Shown here: piece by piece, positions 1 to 5,141 of the stretch
Layout of the letters: each line of letters begins with the position of its first letter
How positions within the stretch are numbered: the stretch's first letter is position 1
Position numbers and translations under genes: made by a program
Assembly (NCBI GenBank): GCA_005884255.1
Contig: VBDL01000127.1
Coordinates: 5,408-10,548 of the forward strand
Direction of reading: 5' to 3'
DNA: 5,141 bases
Source: Betaproteobacteria bacterium
GTDB taxonomy: Bacteria; Pseudomonadota; Gammaproteobacteria; Burkholderiales; Burkholderiaceae_C
Notes under the pieces: generated by a model
Told to the model about the DNA's origin: nothing
The model's input: the letters and a program-made list of their open reading frames with translations, nothing else
Databases searched by the model: none

Positions 1-1
1 C

Positions 2-175
2 GGGCGTGCCGGCTGGGAGTTGCGCCTCGTGGTGCAAGGCGGGCTGCGCATTGCGGAGAGAATCGCGGCCATGCAATACGCCGCCCTGCTGCAGCGCCCT
101 CGCCTCACCGCCCTGGATGGGCCGCGGCTGCTGTGGCGCGCGCTGCGCATGACTCCTGCAGGGAGCGTGGCATGA
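2..175 (+). CDS. hpnC: Hydroxysqualene synthase HpnC, C-terminal fragment
   Basis: Only the last 57 codons are present; the gene begins before the window. The readable frame starts GRAGWELRLVVQGG and ends LLWRALRMTPAGSVA. The pattern 'ELR..VQGGLRI.E.I' followed about 30 residues later by a Trp/Leu-rich 'LLWRAL' is how HpnC-type members of the squalene/phytoene synthase family end. In the family, HpnC acts after HpnD and converts presqualene diphosphate to hydroxysqualene in the cytoplasm or at the inner membrane face. The Asp-rich catalytic motifs lie upstream and cannot be checked here. The stop codon overlaps the hpnD start as ATGA (172-175), so the genes form one operon. The identification leans on the two following genes as well as on the tail itself. 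The alternative is another squalene/phytoene synthase paralogue. Confidence 0.85.
   Translation, partial: GRAGWELRLVVQGGLRIAERIAAMQYAALLQRPRLTALDGPRLLWRALRMTPAGSVA
161..165 (+). promoter_or_regulatory. Ribosome binding site setting the hpnD start
   Basis: GGGAG lies six bases before the ATG at 172, inside the last codons of hpnC. It supports that ATG over the in-frame ATG at 133, which would add 13 residues (MARAAHDSCRERG) that do not resemble the family and would deepen the overlap with hpnC. Confidence 0.6.
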
Positions 176-1020
176 CGCCCGAACAGTACGTGCAGGACAA
201 GGCCGCCAAGAGCGGCTCGAGCTTCTATTACGCCTTCCTGTTCCTGCCCCCGCCGCGCCGCGCCGCCATCACGGCCTTCTACGCCTTCTGCCGCGAGGTC
301 GACGACATCGTCGATGAGGTCCACGACCCGGGCGTCGCGGCGACCAAGCTCGCGTGGTGGCGCAGCGAGGTGGCCAATGCCTTCGCCGGTACACCGAGCC
401 ACCCGGCGACCCAGGCGCTGATGCCGCATGTGCGCAGCTACGGCATCGAGCCGGCCCACCTCTACGCAGTCATCGAAGGCTGCCAGATGGATCTCGAGCA
501 GACCCGCTACCTCGACTTCCCGTCGCTGGCCCGCTATTGCCACCTCGTGGCCGGCGTCGTCGGCGAGGTGGCCTCGGGGGTGTTCGGCCGCAGCGAAGCC
601 GCCACGGTGCAGTACGCGCACAAGCTCGGCCTGGCGATGCAGCTCACCAACATCATCCGCGACGTCGGCGAGGACGCGCGGCGCGGCCGCATCTACCTCC
701 CCGTCTCGGAGCTGCAGCAGTTCGACGTGAAGGCGCACGAGCTGCTCAAGCGCGAGGCACCCTGGGGCTACAGCGAGCGTTACAGCGCGCTGATGCGCTT
801 CCAGGCCGAGCGCGCCCACCGCTGCTACGACGAGGCGCTCGCGCTGCTGCCCGAGGCCGATCGCCCGGCGCAGAAGCCGGGCTTGATGATGGGCAGCATC
901 TATCGCACCTTGCTGCGCGAGATCGAAGCCAGTGACTTCCAGGTGCTGCACCAGCGCATCGCGCTGACGCCGATCCGCAAGCTGTGGATCGCGATGCGCA
1001 CCAACTGGCGCGGGCAATGA
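172..1020 (+). CDS. hpnD: Presqualene diphosphate synthase HpnD
   Basis: This 282-residue protein belongs to the all-alpha squalene/phytoene synthase family and is of normal length for it. HpnD condenses two farnesyl diphosphates head-to-head to presqualene diphosphate, the first step of the three-enzyme bacterial squalene route. Visible motifs are SFYYAFLFLP (residues 17-26), the first Asp-rich motif in FYAFCREVDDIVDE (36-49, with D44, D45 and D48), EGCQMDLEQ (102-110), YCHLVAGVVG (122-131) and the second Asp-rich motif NIIRDVGED (160-168) followed by RGRIYLP (171-177). The Asp clusters bind magnesium and the diphosphates in this family. There is no signal peptide or membrane segment. The start at 172 is chosen because it has a good ribosome binding site and makes an ATGA overlap with hpnC. 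The stop overlaps hpnE in the same way. Position in the cluster and the YYAFLFLP/REVDD style favour HpnD over HpnC or a phytoene synthase. Confidence 0.95.
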   Translation: MTPEQYVQDKAAKSGSSFYYAFLFLPPPRRAAITAFYAFCREVDDIVDEVHDPGVAATKLAWWRSEVANAFAGTPSHPATQALMPHVRSYGIEPAHLYAVIEGCQMDLEQTRYLDFPSLARYCHLVAGVVGEVASGVFGRSEAATVQYAHKLGLAMQLTNIIRDVGEDARRGRIYLPVSELQQFDVKAHELLKREAPWGYSERYSALMRFQAERAHRCYDEALALLPEADRPAQKPGLMMGSIYRTLLREIEASDFQVLHQRIALTPIRKLWIAMRTNWRGQ

Positions 1021-2270
1021 ACGTCGCGGTGGTGGGCGGCGGCTGGTCGGGGCTGGCCGCCGCGGTGACGCTGGTCCGCGCCGGCCACAAGGTCACGCTC
1101 TGCGAAATGGCCGCACAACTCGGCGGCCGCGCGCGGCGGGTCGACAGCGACGGCCTCGCGCTGGACAACGGGCAGCACATCCTGATCGGCGCCTACACAT
1201 CCACGCTGGACTTGATGGACGCCGTCGGCGTCGACGTGCCTCAAGTGCTGCGCCGTTCGCCGCTGCAGTTCGTGGATGCTCAGGGCCACGGCCTGCGGCT
1301 GCCCGCCGGGGCACCGATGCTTGCCTTCGTCCAGGGCGTGCTTGCCCATCGCGGCTGGCGCTGGAGCGAGCGATTGAGCCTGCTGGCTGCGGCGTCGCGC
1401 TGGGCGCTGCAGGGCTTCGCGTGCGATGAAGCGCTGTCGGTCGCTGCGTTGACGCGGCGGCTGCCGGCACGCCTGCGCGATGAGCTCATCGACCCGCTAT
1501 GCGTCGCCGCGCTGAACACCCCCGCGCCGCAGGCCAGCGCACGCGTGTTCTTGCGCGTGCTCAAGGACGCCCTCTTCTCCGGCGCCGGCTCGGCCGACTT
1601 GCTGCTGCCCAGCCGCCATCTCGATGACCTGCTGCCCGGTCCGGCGCAGACGTGGCTCACGCAGCATGGCGCGCACCTGCGCCTGGGCCGCCGCGCGATG
1701 CGGCTGCGTCTTGAGGGATCGACGTGGCTGCTCGATGACGAGCCCTTCGATGCCGTCGTGCTGGCCGCGACCGCGCTCGAAGCCGCGCGGCTGGCCGAGC
1801 CCATCGCGCCGGCGTGGGCCGCACAGGCGCGCGCGCTGCGCTATGAACCCATCGTCACGGTGTATCTGCGCGGCGCGCAGGCCGCGCTGCCCTTCCCGAT
1901 GCTCGCGCTGCGCAGCGACGACGCGGGACCGGCGCAGTTCGTGTTCGATCACGGCAGCTTGCGCGGCGAACCGGGGCTGCTCGCCTTCGTGATCAGCGGC
2001 GCGGCCCCCTGGGTCGAGCGTGGCAACGAGGCCGTCATCGAGGCCGTGCAGGCGCAGGCCGCAGCGCAACTGACCGTCGGCGAACTGGAGCCCTGCCGCG
2101 TCCTCACCGAGAAGCGCGCCACCTTCGCCTGCGTGCCGGGCCTGCAGCGGCCTGGCGCGCGGATCGCTCCGCGTCTGTTCGCAGCAGGCGACTACATCGC
2201 TGGCCCCTACCCGGCCACGCTCGAGGGCGCCGTGCGCTCCGGTCTCGACGCGGCGGCTGCCGTCGGCTGA
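1017..2270 (+). CDS. hpnE: Hydroxysqualene dehydroxylase HpnE (FAD-dependent)
   Basis: This 417-residue flavoprotein is of the phytoene desaturase/amine oxidase type. In the hpnCDE pathway it reduces hydroxysqualene to squalene; the family is often labelled squalene-associated FAD-dependent desaturase. The N-terminus carries the dinucleotide-binding fold VAVVGGGWSGLAAA (residues 3-16), an acidic residue ending the second strand (E30) and GGRARR (36-41). LDNGQHILIGAY (49-60) is a strong family marker. The C-terminus LFAAGDYIAGPYPATLEGAV (387-406) is the second FAD-contact motif. The ATG at 1017 overlaps the hpnD stop as ATGA. An ATG at 984 is in frame but would put 11 extra residues in front of the nucleotide-binding strand, which normally begins the protein. 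No strong ribosome binding site precedes 1017, so translation probably depends on coupling to hpnD. The gene appears intact and ends the operon, since the next gene is convergent. Confidence 0.93.
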   Translation: MNVAVVGGGWSGLAAAVTLVRAGHKVTLCEMAAQLGGRARRVDSDGLALDNGQHILIGAYTSTLDLMDAVGVDVPQVLRRSPLQFVDAQGHGLRLPAGAPMLAFVQGVLAHRGWRWSERLSLLAAASRWALQGFACDEALSVAALTRRLPARLRDELIDPLCVAALNTPAPQASARVFLRVLKDALFSGAGSADLLLPSRHLDDLLPGPAQTWLTQHGAHLRLGRRAMRLRLEGSTWLLDDEPFDAVVLAATALEAARLAEPIAPAWAAQARALRYEPIVTVYLRGAQAALPFPMLALRSDDAGPAQFVFDHGSLRGEPGLLAFVISGAAPWVERGNEAVIEAVQAQAAAQLTVGELEPCRVLTEKRATFACVPGLQRPGARIAPRLFAAGDYIAGPYPATLEGAVRSGLDAAAAVG

Positions 2271-2275
2271 ATTAA

Positions 2276-2290
2276 CGGCGAACGGCGCCG
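2276..2290 (+). terminator. Small GC hairpin after hpnE
   Basis: CGGCG (2276-2280) pairs with CGCCG (2286-2290) around a five-base loop, six bases after the hpnE stop. It lies in the 28-base gap between convergent genes, where a terminator is expected. The stem is short, no T run follows, and such stems arise often by chance in GC-rich DNA. The same stretch contains the tandem 7-mer AACGGCG twice (2274-2287), which partly creates the pairing. Confidence 0.22.
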
Positions 2291-2298
2291 CAGGCCAC

Positions 2299-3381
2299 TC
2301 ATCGCCGCGCGAAGGGCGCGGCGAGGGGTTCGCCGACGAACACGCCCTGCTGCGGCCACGCGACGCTCTTCCAGTAGGCCTCCAGCGCCGTGCTGCCTTG
2401 CAGGTAATGCAGCAGCAACAGTTGCGGATGGGGAAACTTCTGCAGGTGGTTGCAGGGCTCGCTGACGGTGCCGTAGCTGGCCGTGGCGCCGCTCTCGATC
2501 CATTCGAGCACCGACATCTGGCTGCCATTCGTACGTTCGAGCTGGCCCCCGAACGATGTGAGGTGATCGGCAAGCGCGCCATCGACCCAGCCGATGCGCG
2601 CGGGTTGCGCTTCACGGGCGACGCCGCTCTGATGCAGCAGCACGCGCTGGCCCGGCTCGAACTCGCCCGGCCCCTCGACGCGCACCTCCACGCCCAGCGC
2701 GGGCAACCGCTGGGGTGGAGGGAACAGGCGCGATCGCACATTGCGCGCGACATCGGCGCTGGCGACGTACTCCGCCACCACCGGCGGCGCACCACGCAGG
2801 CCGAGGCTGCCGTCGGCGCGCACGCCGCGGTCGATCAGCGCCTTGGCGCTCGCCACATCGCGCGCGGCCAGCAGCATGGCCGGCCGCAGCGCGTGGTCGC
2901 TCAACGGGCGGGCACTCGGGCTGTTGAAGTACGGCGAAGCGCGCGAGCGCGCACAGGTCTGCTGGCACAGCGCCTCATCAAAACCGAGCGCAAGTGCACC
3001 GGTGATGGAGTTGCACTGCACCGCATACGGCTGCGTCCAGGCCAGGGCCAGCGCCTGGACCCGAGGGCCGAAATGGGCCCGGATCTGCGCCGCCAGCGCG
3101 TCGAACTCATCGTGGGTGAGTGCACTGCGCAGCGGCAGGGCTACCTCGAGGATCTGCTGCGGCGACAGCTTGCGCCGTTGGGCGTAATAGGCCCCCACCT
3201 CGACGGAATAGGGGTCGGCCGTGTTGATCACCAAGCCGATGTCGCGGGCGCTCAGCCGGCCCTGCGCCTTGGGAACGGCCACCCACCTGCGCGTCTCCGG
3301 CGCCGAAGCCGCCTCGTCGGCGTGTACCCCCGTCATGCCCGCCAGAGCCAGCACCATGGCGCAGAGCCCGCGGGACCTCAC
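2299..3381 (-). CDS. Exported protein of unknown function, TIGR03790 family
   Basis: With the GTG start at 3381 this is a 360-residue protein. It begins with a plausible Sec signal peptide: Arg residues at 2 and 4, a hydrophobic core LCAMVLALAGMTG (6-18) and a VHA-DE cleavage site after residue 21, implying export to the periplasm or beyond. I recognise the TIGR03790 pattern: DIGLVINTADPYSVEVGAYY (47-66) near the mature N-terminus, DGALADHLTSFGG (267-279), SGATASYGTVSEP (297-309), and a C-terminus with KFPHP (315-319), EAYWKSVAWP (334-343) and FVGEPLAAPF (348-357). The mature part has four Cys (123, 139, 143, 310), so disulfides are possible. Function is unknown. As I recall the family note, it occurs sporadically, in genomes that encode exosortase (PEP-CTERM sorting). 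This protein has no PEP-CTERM tail. The start is uncertain: neither GTG 3381 nor ATG 3357 has a clear ribosome binding site. I prefer 3381 because it supplies the positively charged signal-peptide N-region. The gene diverges from an IclR-type regulator, which might control it. Confidence 0.85.
   Translation of the reverse strand: MRSRGLCAMVLALAGMTGVHADEAASAPETRRWVAVPKAQGRLSARDIGLVINTADPYSVEVGAYYAQRRKLSPQQILEVALPLRSALTHDEFDALAAQIRAHFGPRVQALALAWTQPYAVQCNSITGALALGFDEALCQQTCARSRASPYFNSPSARPLSDHALRPAMLLAARDVASAKALIDRGVRADGSLGLRGAPPVVAEYVASADVARNVRSRLFPPPQRLPALGVEVRVEGPGEFEPGQRVLLHQSGVAREAQPARIGWVDGALADHLTSFGGQLERTNGSQMSVLEWIESGATASYGTVSEPCNHLQKFPHPQLLLLHYLQGSTALEAYWKSVAWPQQGVFVGEPLAAPFARR
2303..2323. 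terminator. Perfect 8-bp hairpin at the convergent gene ends
   Basis: CGCCGCGC (2303-2310) and GCGCGGCG (2316-2323) form a perfect 8-bp stem around the loop GAAGG. It sits just inside the 3' end of the exported-protein gene, encoding part of its last codons, and 33 bases past the hpnE stop. It could stop hpnE transcripts or act in both directions. No T run follows on either strand, and GC content makes chance stems common, so this is a weak call. Confidence 0.3.
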
Positions 3382-3404
3382 GTCGACACCGCGCGACAGT
3401 CGCC

Positions 3405-3422
3405 CTGCATGTCGGAATGCAG
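3405..3422. promoter_or_regulatory. Inverted repeat CTGCAT-N6-ATGCAG, candidate operator
   Basis: CTGCAT (3405-3410) and ATGCAG (3417-3422) form a perfect 6-bp inverted repeat with a six-base centre, 18 bp overall. Size and place suit a dimeric regulator such as the adjacent IclR-type protein. The half-site core ATGCA occurs again at 3437-3441, exactly 20 bp further on, about two helical turns. Binding by the neighbour is inferred; the sequence is not a recognised IclR-family consensus. Confidence 0.35.
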
Positions 3423-3430
3423 ATTCAATT

Positions 3431-3453
3431 TTCGCGATGCAAAAATGCGCGAA
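3431..3453. promoter_or_regulatory. Inverted repeat TTCGCG-N11-CGCGAA, candidate operator
   Basis: TTCGCG (3431-3436) and CGCGAA (3448-3453) form a perfect 6-bp inverted repeat with an 11-base A-rich centre, 20 bases before the regulator's ATG. GATTC (3422-3426) and GAATC (3451-3455) add an overlapping looser inverted pair. A repressor bound here would lie over or next to the regulator's own promoter, consistent with the autoregulation common in IclR-type genes. This is a positional inference only. Confidence 0.33.
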
Positions 3454-3472
3454 TCGCCGCACAATTCGAAGC

Positions 3473-4240
3473 ATGAGGAAAAAAGAGGGGCAGACTCCCA
3501 CCATCCAGGTTCTGGAGCGCATGTTCTCACTGCTGGACGTGCTCGCGGCGCATCCGGACCCCGTCTCGCTGAAGGAAATCAGCGACAAGACCGGACTGCA
3601 TCCTTCCACCGCGCACCGCATTCTCAACGACTTGGCCACCGGCCGCTTCGTCGAGCGCCCCGAAGCCGGCAGCTACCGGCTGGGCATGCGCCTTCTGGAG
3701 ATGGGCAACCTGGTGAAGGCGCGGTTGGACGTGCGCGACGCCGCGTTGGCGCCGATGCGCGAACTGCACAAGCTGACGCACCAGCCGGTGAACCTGTCGG
3801 TGCGGCAAGGCGACGAGATTGTCTACATCGAGCGCACCTACAGCGAGCGCTCGGGCATGCAGGTCGTGCGCGCCGTCGGCGGCCGCGCGCCGCTGCACCT
3901 CACGTCGGTGGGCAAGCTCTTCCTCGCGCTGGATGACCCGCAACGCGTGCGCGCCTACGCCACCCGCACCGGCCTGGCCGGCCACACGCGCAACAGCATC
4001 ACCGACCTGCAGCGACTGGAGCGCGAACTCTCAAGCGTGCGACAGAATGCGACGGCGCGGGACGATGAAGAGCTAGAACTCGGCGTGCGCTGCATGGCCG
4101 CCGGCATCTACGACGACCAGGGCAAGCTCGTCGCGGGGCTTTCGATCTCGGCGCCGGCGGACCGGCTTGAGGAATCCTGGCTGGAGCGCGTGAAGGCGAC
4201 CGCGTCGCAGATCTCGTCGGCGCTCGGCCACCGAAATTAG
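3473..4240 (+). CDS. IclR-family transcriptional regulator
   Basis: This 255-residue cytoplasmic DNA-binding protein has the normal IclR-family length. The N-terminal winged helix-turn-helix spans about residues 8-70: TIQVLERMFSLLDVL (10-24), VSLKEISDKTGLHPSTAHRI (31-50, containing the HTH, with the recognition helix from about P44) and a wing ending SYRLGMRLLEMG (67-78). The effector-binding domain follows, with the family signatures GRAPLHLTSVGKLFLAL (137-153), LELGVRCMAAGIYD (201-214) and VAGLSISAPADRL (220-232). IclR-type proteins usually sense a small aromatic or organic acid; the ligand here cannot be read from sequence. The ATG at 3473 gives a standard N-terminus. In-frame ATGs upstream (such as 3437) lie in the AT-rich control region. 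The ribosome binding site is weak (CGAAG close to the ATG). The divergent exported-protein gene is the nearest possible target. I assign no specific gene name. Confidence 0.92.
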   Translation: MRKKEGQTPTIQVLERMFSLLDVLAAHPDPVSLKEISDKTGLHPSTAHRILNDLATGRFVERPEAGSYRLGMRLLEMGNLVKARLDVRDAALAPMRELHKLTHQPVNLSVRQGDEIVYIERTYSERSGMQVVRAVGGRAPLHLTSVGKLFLALDDPQRVRAYATRTGLAGHTRNSITDLQRLERELSSVRQNATARDDEELELGVRCMAAGIYDDQGKLVAGLSISAPADRLEESWLERVKATASQISSALGHRN

Positions 4241-4247
4241 AGCACCC

Positions 4248-4267
4248 GGTCGCGGTTTACCGCGACC
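4248..4267. terminator. Hairpin 1 between regulator gene and PBP gene
   Basis: GGTCGCGG (4248-4255) and CCGCGACC (4260-4267) make a perfect 8-bp stem with the tetraloop TTTA, starting seven bases after the regulator's stop codon. It lies between convergent genes and is the most convincing terminator-like stem in the window. There is no T run after it on the + strand; on the - strand the bases beyond it include TAATTT within the end of the regulator gene. It may work in both directions. Confidence 0.55.
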
Positions 4268-4283
4268 ACCCTCCGAGAGGGTG
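4267..4283. terminator. Hairpin 2 between regulator gene and PBP gene
   Basis: CACCCTC (4267-4273) and GAGGGTG (4277-4283) form a perfect 7-bp stem with a three-base loop, directly after hairpin 1 and sharing its last base. Its right arm can alternatively pair with GCACCC at 4242-4247, so this hairpin competes with a longer structure that encloses hairpin 1. Confidence 0.4.
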
Positions 4284-4318
4284 CCGACGGGCTTGGGGCG
4301 GCCCGGCGCTCCGTCGGC
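4283..4318. terminator. Inverted repeat 3, abutting the PBP stop codon
   Basis: GCCGACGG (4283-4290) and CCGTCGGC (4311-4318) form a perfect 8-bp inverted repeat around a 20-base GC-rich loop. The right arm ends immediately next to the stop codon of the penicillin-binding protein gene (4319-4321 on the - strand). For transcripts of that gene this is the first structure met after translation ends, so a role in termination or 3'-end protection is plausible. No T run follows. Confidence 0.4.
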
Positions 4319-5141
4319 TCAGGACGTCAGCTTCGGCACCGGGTTGCTCGCCGGCAGCTGGCTGACCCACTTGCGCACGCGCTCGGCATCGGCAATCCGC
4401 GAGTATTTGCCCGCGGAGTCGAGGAACACCATGATCAGCTTGCGCCCGGCGAGGCTCGCCTGCATCACCAGGCAGCGGCCGGCCTCGGAGATGTAGCCGG
4501 TCTTCTGCACGCCGATGTCCCACTGCGGGCTGCGCACCAGCGCATTGGTGGTGCGGAACTGCAGGTTGCGCTTGCCGACCGCGACGCGGTACTCCGGCGA
4601 GGTCGACAGCTCACGGATCAGCTGCACTTCATGCACCGTCTTCACGAGTGCGGCCAGATCATGCGCGCTCGACTGGTTCTGGCTCGACAGGCCGGTGGGC
4701 TCGACATAGCGCGTGTCGTGCATGCCGAGCTCCTGCGCCTTCTGGTTCATCGCCGCGATGCAGCCGGCCAGGCCGCTCGTGTAGTAGCGGCACAGCGCAT
4801 GCGCAGCGCGGTTTTCCGACGACATCAGCGCCAGGTGCAGCATTTCTTCGCGCGTCAGCTGCGTGCCGACGACCAGGCGCGAGCTGCTGTGTTTCTCGGT
4901 ATCGACGTCGTCCTGAGTGACGATCAGCGTTTCGTCCAGCGGCTGCTTGGCCTCGACGACGACCAGCGCGGTCATCAGCTTGGTGATCGACGCGATCGGC
5001 ACCACGGCTTGCGGGTTCTTGCTGAACAGAACCTCGTCGGTGTCCTGGTCGAGCACCAGGGCCACGGCGGACTTGAGCGCCAGCCCATCGGTTGCGTCGT
5101 GCAGCCCGGCCTGGTTGGCAAACGAGGCGCGCACCGGCTCC
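4319..5141 (-). CDS. pbpG: D-Ala-D-Ala endopeptidase / carboxypeptidase, PBP7 (PbpG)-like, 5' end missing
   Basis: About 273 codons are present. The frame stays open to the window edge (Glu-Pro precede the GTG at 5134), so the true start and an expected signal peptide lie outside. The protein is a serine D,D-peptidase of family S11, acting on peptidoglycan in the periplasm. All three active-site motifs are intact. Counting the GTG at 5134 as residue 1, they are SITK (49-52, nucleophile Ser and Lys; bases about 4979-4990), SEN (106-108) and KTG (211-213; bases 4496-4504). The spacing fits the class. The chain ends about 58 residues after KTG, without the extra C-terminal domain of PBP5/6 (DacA/DacC), which favours the PBP7-type endopeptidase that cuts D-Ala-meso-DAP cross-links. 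The symbol is an inference, and a DacA-like carboxypeptidase is the alternative. A GTG start at 5134 is unlikely because the protein would lack an export signal. It converges on the regulator gene. Confidence 0.9.
   Translation of the reverse strand, partial: EPVRASFANQAGLHDATDGLALKSAVALVLDQDTDEVLFSKNPQAVVPIASITKLMTALVVVEAKQPLDETLIVTQDDVDTEKHSSSRLVVGTQLTREEMLHLALMSSENRAAHALCRYYTSGLAGCIAAMNQKAQELGMHDTRYVEPTGLSSQNQSSAHDLAALVKTVHEVQLIRELSTSPEYRVAVGKRNLQFRTTNALVRSPQWDIGVQKTGYISEAGRCLVMQASLAGRKLIMVFLDSAGKYSRIADAERVRKWVSQLPASNPVPKLTS

Larger units (their letters stand above)
3382..3472. promoter_or_regulatory. Divergent control region between the exported-protein gene and the IclR-type gene
   Basis: These 91 bases separate the two start codons. 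The part from about 3416 to 3470 is clearly richer in A and T than the rest of the window (for example AATTTT at 3427-3432 and AAAAA at 3441-3445), as expected of promoter DNA. I could not find convincing -35/-10 pairs on either strand, so transcription starts are not assigned. Promoters for both genes are inferred from the divergent layout. Two inverted repeats inside it are listed separately. Confidence 0.5.

Noticed and set aside
133..171. Longer hpnD beginning at the ATG at 133
   Set aside because: Adds 13 non-family residues inside hpnC; the ATG at 172 has GGGAG at proper spacing and the same ATGA junction type as hpnE.
1497..2795. 432-codon - strand open frame across the hpnE and exported-protein gene ends
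   Set aside because: Low-complexity Arg/Ala/Ser composition, no domain pattern, and it overlaps two well-supported genes in other frames.
3414..3442. - strand promoter with -35 TTGCAT (3437-3442) and a 17-base spacer
   Set aside because: The matching -10 would be CATTCC (3414-3419), too far from TATAAT to call.
3221..3472. Longer regulator beginning at the ATG at 3221 (84 extra residues)
   Set aside because: The extension runs through the control region and antisense to the signal peptide of the divergent gene; IclR-type proteins normally start just before the helix-turn-helix domain.
2398..3936. Long + strand open frame of 512 codons running antisense to the exported-protein gene and into the regulator gene
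   Set aside because: It is Arg/Gln/His/Ala-rich with no recognisable motif, lies opposite a gene with clear family motifs and a signal peptide, and crosses the IclR-type gene in the wrong frame. High GC keeps such shadow frames open.
4242..4318. tRNA or small structured RNA gene in the triple-hairpin region
   Set aside because: The length and three stems superficially suggest a tRNA, but there is no closing acceptor stem, no T-loop consensus (GTTCRANNC) and no sensible anticodon arm.
5132..5134. GTG at 5134 as the true start of the penicillin-binding protein
   Set aside because: The frame continues open to the window edge, and starting here would leave a periplasmic enzyme without a signal peptide.

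Overview
The window is GC-rich, tightly packed chromosomal DNA. It looks betaproteobacterial, most likely Burkholderiales. That placement is an inference from protein style, the high third-position GC and the hpnCDE arrangement, not from a database search. There are six protein genes, the two at the edges being incomplete. I see no mobile element, CRISPR array, rRNA or tRNA, and no intergenic stretch over 300 bases.

Positions 2-2270 (+ strand) hold a squalene-forming operon: the 3' end of hpnC, then complete hpnD and hpnE. Each gene overlaps the next by the four bases ATGA, so the three are probably translationally coupled. Together the enzymes convert farnesyl diphosphate to squalene: HpnD makes presqualene diphosphate, HpnC makes hydroxysqualene, and HpnE reduces this to squalene. 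The usual destination in bacteria is hopanoids. No squalene-hopene cyclase gene lies in this window.

Positions 2299-3381 (- strand) encode an exported protein of unknown function that I place in the TIGR03790 family. It converges on hpnE and diverges from an IclR-type regulator gene (3473-4240, + strand). The 91-base gap between these two start codons contains an AT-rich island with two inverted repeats, the best candidate operator region in the window.

Positions 4319-5141 (- strand) encode most of a penicillin-binding protein of the low-molecular-weight D,D-peptidase (PBP7/PbpG-like) type; its N-terminus is beyond the window edge. It converges on the regulator gene, and the 78 bases between the two stop codons are almost filled by three consecutive inverted repeats, two of which can re-pair in a mutually exclusive way.

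Nothing here is a clearly new multi-gene system. The points most worth pursuing are the uncharacterised exported protein with its divergent regulator, and the structured region between the regulator and the penicillin-binding protein.
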